A model generated the notes under the pieces. The model made no database searches. It had not been told where the DNA came from and saw only the letters and a program-made list of their open reading frames with translations. The position numbers were made by a program, and so were the translations under genes. Below are positions 60,468-64,000 of a stretch of 64,000 bases of DNA, piece by piece. Within the stretch, counting starts at the first letter, position 1. Every line of letters starts with the position of its first letter. This DNA comes from Odiellus spinosus (taxonomy: Eukaryota; Arthropoda; Arachnida; Opiliones; Phalangiidae): assembly GCA_963920705.1 (NCBI GenBank), contig CAWUCO010000292.1:62001-126000 (forward strand), in the 5' to 3' direction.

Positions 60468-62872
60468 GGTTAGGTTATGTTAAACAACCATTCCCAGGGT
60501 TTGATGAAGGACGGATACTTTGTATTAGTGTCGGTTAGGCTAAGATTGTTATCCATTCACATGGCTCGATGAAGGATATATATTTCGTATTGATTTGGCG
60601 TGGTTAGGTTAGGTATGGATGAAGGTTGGATTAAGGACGAATACTTTGCAATGGTTTGGCTGGGCAAGGTTAGGCTAGATATTGATTCTCCAGGTTTGAT
60701 GAAGGATGAATATTTTGTATTGGGATAGGTAAGGTTAGGTTAGTTAGACATCCATTCCCAAGATTGGATGAAGGACAAATAATTGTTTGGCTGGGTTATG
60801 TTAGGCTAGACGTCCACTCCCAAGATTTGATGAAGAACGAATACTTCGTATTGGGTCAGATTGATTTAGGTTTTGTTGGATTGGGTTAGTAGTCTAGAGG
60901 AAAACGGAGGTTTTTTGCCTTAAATCATGCACTTTTTGATTAAAGCATGCAAATTTGTGGAAACATATTTTGAAGTATGAAAAATCCAAAAAAAAAAGAA
61001 TAGAGGCATTCCCTATCCATGCTGGTACAGTTGTGACAATCTGTCAAAGTTTATGGAAAAGTGTAAACTTACCGTTATGAACAACGAGCCGAATGCGCTC
61101 GCCACTTTGCGCTATAGAGAAGAGACGGGGGTCGGTCTCTAAAGGTAACGACCAGCCGAATACCCGTATATTCGCAGTGTATTCATACAATGTTTATAGG
61201 TAGTATTTTAAAATTCAATTAACTTAAAGCGTTATAAGTAGTGTTTTTTAAACAAAAAATAACCTCTTATATTAATTAGCGTGTTAATTTTCTATTAAGC
61301 TAATTAGGCCGCCTCGTCTAAAGAGGGTATAAGAGTAAGTTTTAGTTGTTATTTTAATGATAGTTTTATAGTTTTAAAATGTATGTACGAAGAATATGGC
61401 TGCTCTTATTAAGTTCGTTAAACAATATTATATGCATTTGTAGAGGATGAAAATATTAAAAATCTCGAAGGGAAACTTGATAAACACAGCGTTCTTAAAT
61501 ATATATAAACATTGTATGAATACACTGCGAATCTACGAGTATTCGGCGGGTAGTTACCTTTATAGACCGACCCCGTCTCTTCTCTATAGCGCAAACACGC
61601 GAGTGGCGCGAGCAACTGGCTGCCTTTCCCAAGGGCTGTTCATAAAGGTACGTTTACACTTTTTCACCAACTTTAACAACTTGTCACAACAGCGACAGAG
61701 AATGCCTCTAATCTTTTTTTGATTTTTCATACTTCAAAGAATGTGTCCACAAATTTGCATGCTTTAATCAAAAAGTGCACGATTATTTCCCGTAGCCTCT
61801 AGACTATAGTTTAGGTTAGTTTAGACTTTCATTCCAATGGTTTAATGATGTTTGAATACTTCTTATTGGTTTGGCAGGTTAGGTTAGCGTAGACACCCAC
61901 TCCCAAGGTTTGATGAAGGACAAATACTTCGTATTGGTTTAGGTTGGGTTAGGATAGACATCAATTCCCAAGGTTTGATGTGGGACGAGTATTTCGTTTT
62001 TCTTTGGCTGGGTTAAGATAGGTTTTTTTGGACGTTAATTCCCAAGGTTTGATGAAGGACGAATACTTCGTATTGTTCTAGATTGGGTTAGGTTAGGATA
62101 GACATCCATTCCCAAGGTTGGATGTGGGACGAGTATTTTGCTTTGGCTGTGTTAAGATGGGTTATTTTGGACATTCTGATGAAAGACGATTGCTTTGCAA
62201 TGGTTTGGCTGGGCTAGCAGAGTTTAGACTAGGTTAGGTTAGACGTACATTTCAAAGGTTGCATGAAGGATGGACACGTGTGATGGTTTCACTGGGTTAG
62301 GTTAGACGTACATTGCCAAGGTCGGCTGAATATCGAATACTTCGTAATTCATTGACAAGGTTAAGTTGAGTTAGATTAAACACCCATTCCCAAGGTTTGA
62401 TGAAGGACGATTACTTTGTAATGGGTTAGGTTGGGCTAGGATATACATCTATTCCCAAGGCTCGATGAAGGACGAATATTTTTTATTGATTTAGCTGGGT
62501 TAAGTTGGGTTAGGATAAAGGTTGGATGCAGGAGGAATACTTTGTATTGGGTTAGGTAAGGTTAGTCATTTATTCCTATGGTACGATGAAGGACGAATAA
62601 TTGGCTGGGTTAGGTTAGGCTAGCCGTCCATTTACAAGGTTTGATATGGGACGAATACTTCGTATTGTTTTAGATTAAGTTAGAATGGGTTGGGCTAGTT
62701 TAGGACAGGTTAGACTTTCATTGCCATGGTTGGATGTAGGTTGAATACTTCGTAGATGTTTGGCAGGGTTAGGTTAGGCTAGACACCCATTTCTGATGAA
62801 GGACGAATATTTCTTATTGGTTTAGATTTGGTTAGGATGGGATAGATTAGGTTAGGTAAGCCATCCATTCCC
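60440..62872. repeat. About 70-bp satellite with GGTTAGGTTAGG runs, inverted array
   Basis: About 25 units of CCCAAGGTTTGATGAAGG, ACGAATACTTCGTATTGG, TTTGGCTGGGTTAGGTTAGG, CTAGACGTCCATTC: the complement of the 52790-54010 array. It is interrupted by a foldback element at 60890-61806 and terminated by an EnSpm-like end at 62874. Confidence 0.95.
60890..61806. mobile_element. Foldback element with TAG target duplication inside the satellite
   Basis: The ends TAGTCTAGAGG and CCTCTAGACTA are flanked by TAG (60887-60889 and 61807-61809). Arms of about 330 bases pair, for example GCACTTTTTGATTAAAGCAT with ATGCTTTAATCAAAAAGTGC, and GCGCTATAGAGAAGAGACGG with its complement at 61570-61592. No transposase. 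The open frame at 61447-61722 and its mirror at 61418-61615 are arm readings. Confidence 0.8.
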
Positions 62873-62873
62873 A

Positions 62874-63215
62874 CACTCTAAAAAATTAGCGTGCTTTTGG
62901 CGCTCAAAATTGACCAATGTCATTCAATTTTGAAGAAATAACCATCGTGGCATTTAAAATTTATCGTGATCATTCAATTTTGAACATAGGCCATTTTTTG
63001 ATGTTCAAAATTAACCAAGACCAAACGTGACGCTCAAAATTGAATGTTCGCGTTTAATTTTGAGCTCATTCTAATGGTGGCGTTCAAAATTTATTGTTAT
63101 CATTGGATTTTGAGCGAGTGCGTTTGAGACAATCAAAATTAAACGCGAACATTCATTTTTGAACTAATAAGTGGCGAACATTGAATATTGAGTTTTTTCT
63201 GGTCTTTGAATGAAA
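62874..63215 (+). mobile_element. EnSpm-like terminus with TTCAAAATTGA subterminal repeats (other end not in window)
   Basis: CACTCTAAAAAATTAGCG starts abruptly inside a satellite unit (CCATCCCATTC-type flank). It is followed by at least ten CTCAAAATTGA/TCAATTTTGAG words in both orientations over 330 bases. The matching end is not visible before 64000. Confidence 0.5.
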
Positions 63216-63550
63216 GCTAGTTTGAATTTTGTACAAATGTGAGAAAATTTTGGGTTATTGCGAAATATCTACGAAATTAAAGTTAACAAATTTAAACTTA
63301 ATTTTAATATTTTTTTGGATTTGAGAGGACTGATTTTGCTAATTATCAATGCGACTAAGGAACCAAAGGGTAAAGGCAAAATGTAATTTACGTTTGCACG
63401 GGCTGCAATTTTATCATGATTCAGACGTACTCCAAAAATACTTGGAATATTCCATTTTTGAATCTTCTAAGGGAACCCCCTCCGAGTTTGTACCGCTATA
63501 GGAAACATTTTACAAACCATGAGACGTAGATGAGAGGTCCCCTTTTTTTT

Positions 63551-64000
63551 ACCTCCCCGACTGAACTTTAGTGCAGGGGGAGGTTTTAGCCTGGTCGTGT
63601 CTGTGTGTGTTTGTGGGTGTGTCTGTGTGGGTGGGTTTGTCTGTGTGTCACTTCCTGTGTAAGCGGATATCCTTTGTAAACGGAAATCACGTGACCTAGC
63701 TCGTGGAGCCAAAAGTCTAGATAAAGTCAGCTTATCGTTCAATTCCGTTTAACGGGAATTATCTCCTTTAAGCATAGCTGCCACATTGAGTTTAAGGTGT
63801 CGTGCAATTATATACAACAGGACGTCTCCAATTTCATATGATCGACTTCCACCATCATCTTTACGGTCCAACCTCGATGCTGGACAGTTGAAGGCGACTA
63901 TGTGCAATGGGACGTCTCCCACTGTTATAATCACCTCCGACCATCCCCACACCAAGGTCCAACCTCTAGTTTCCGATCTCAGCGGGCCATACTAGCGAGG
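63551..64000 (-). repeat. Dispersed repeat X, copy 3 (partial, runs off window)
   Basis: Begins with the terminal hairpin CCTCCCCGACTGAACTTTAG and an (GT)n-rich run, then AAAAGTCTAGA and GACGTCTCC-containing sequence. It is the reverse complement of 41960-42365 and 59400-59800. Confidence 0.85.

Overview
This is an AT-rich, intron-bearing, repeat-dense eukaryotic (animal) sequence, most likely from an arthropod. The reasons are a spliced gene with a DUF4806 domain, long arrays of units rich in (T)TAGG-like runs, a non-LTR retrotransposon with an APE-type endonuclease, and many nested terminal-inverted-repeat (TIR) elements. The species cannot be fixed from sequence alone. No conserved host housekeeping gene was recognised; almost everything identifiable belongs to mobile or virus-like elements or satellites.

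Layout. 0-1.7 kb: 5' part of a LINE on the minus strand (ORF1 split by one in-frame stop, then the start of the ORF2 endonuclease). 3.8-4.6 kb: a foldback element. 5.1-24.5 kb: a giant imperfect palindrome centred near 13.47 kb. Its arms have diverged by substitutions and indels, so it is an old structure rather than an assembly mirror. The arms act as mutual empty-site controls and expose two clean insertions in the right arm: a satellite/tRNA-like element (15628-17304, 8-bp target duplication) and a 1.25-kb TIR element (18721-19973, 7-bp target duplication). 25.8-52.6 kb: a composite region whose outer ends are inverted copies of the same GC-box/octamer/CRE-like block found at the ends of the palindrome. 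Inside it are decayed structural genes of Maverick/Polinton-like (adenovirus-lineage) type (28.0-29.5 kb), a perfect 805-bp palindrome (27.2-28.0 kb), a second copy of that foldback family (30.67-44.82 kb) split by a 13.7-kb EnSpm/CACTA-like element, and a seven-exon DUF4806 gene with a frame break (49.1-51.4 kb) between arrays of CACGTG-containing repeats. The EnSpm-like element carries its own two-exon gene fragment and further nested MITEs and minisatellites.

52.8-64 kb: two arrays of about 70-bp TTAGG-like units in opposite orientation (52.8-54.0 and 60.4-62.9 kb) flank a region with a second copy of the satellite/tRNA-like element, three copies of a dispersed repeat with a hairpin end (one of them at 41.2 kb), and at 62.87 kb the end of another EnSpm-like element.

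The main lead is the shared terminal block (TGACGTCA, GGGGCGGGGC, TATGCAAAT), which resembles in composition the control sites of adenovirus-type inverted terminal repeats. It lies outside decayed capsid-like genes and also at both ends of the 19.5-kb palindrome. This suggests a family of large virus-like elements whose relatives collapsed into, or evolved as, giant hairpins. That link is inference and needs genome-wide copies to test.
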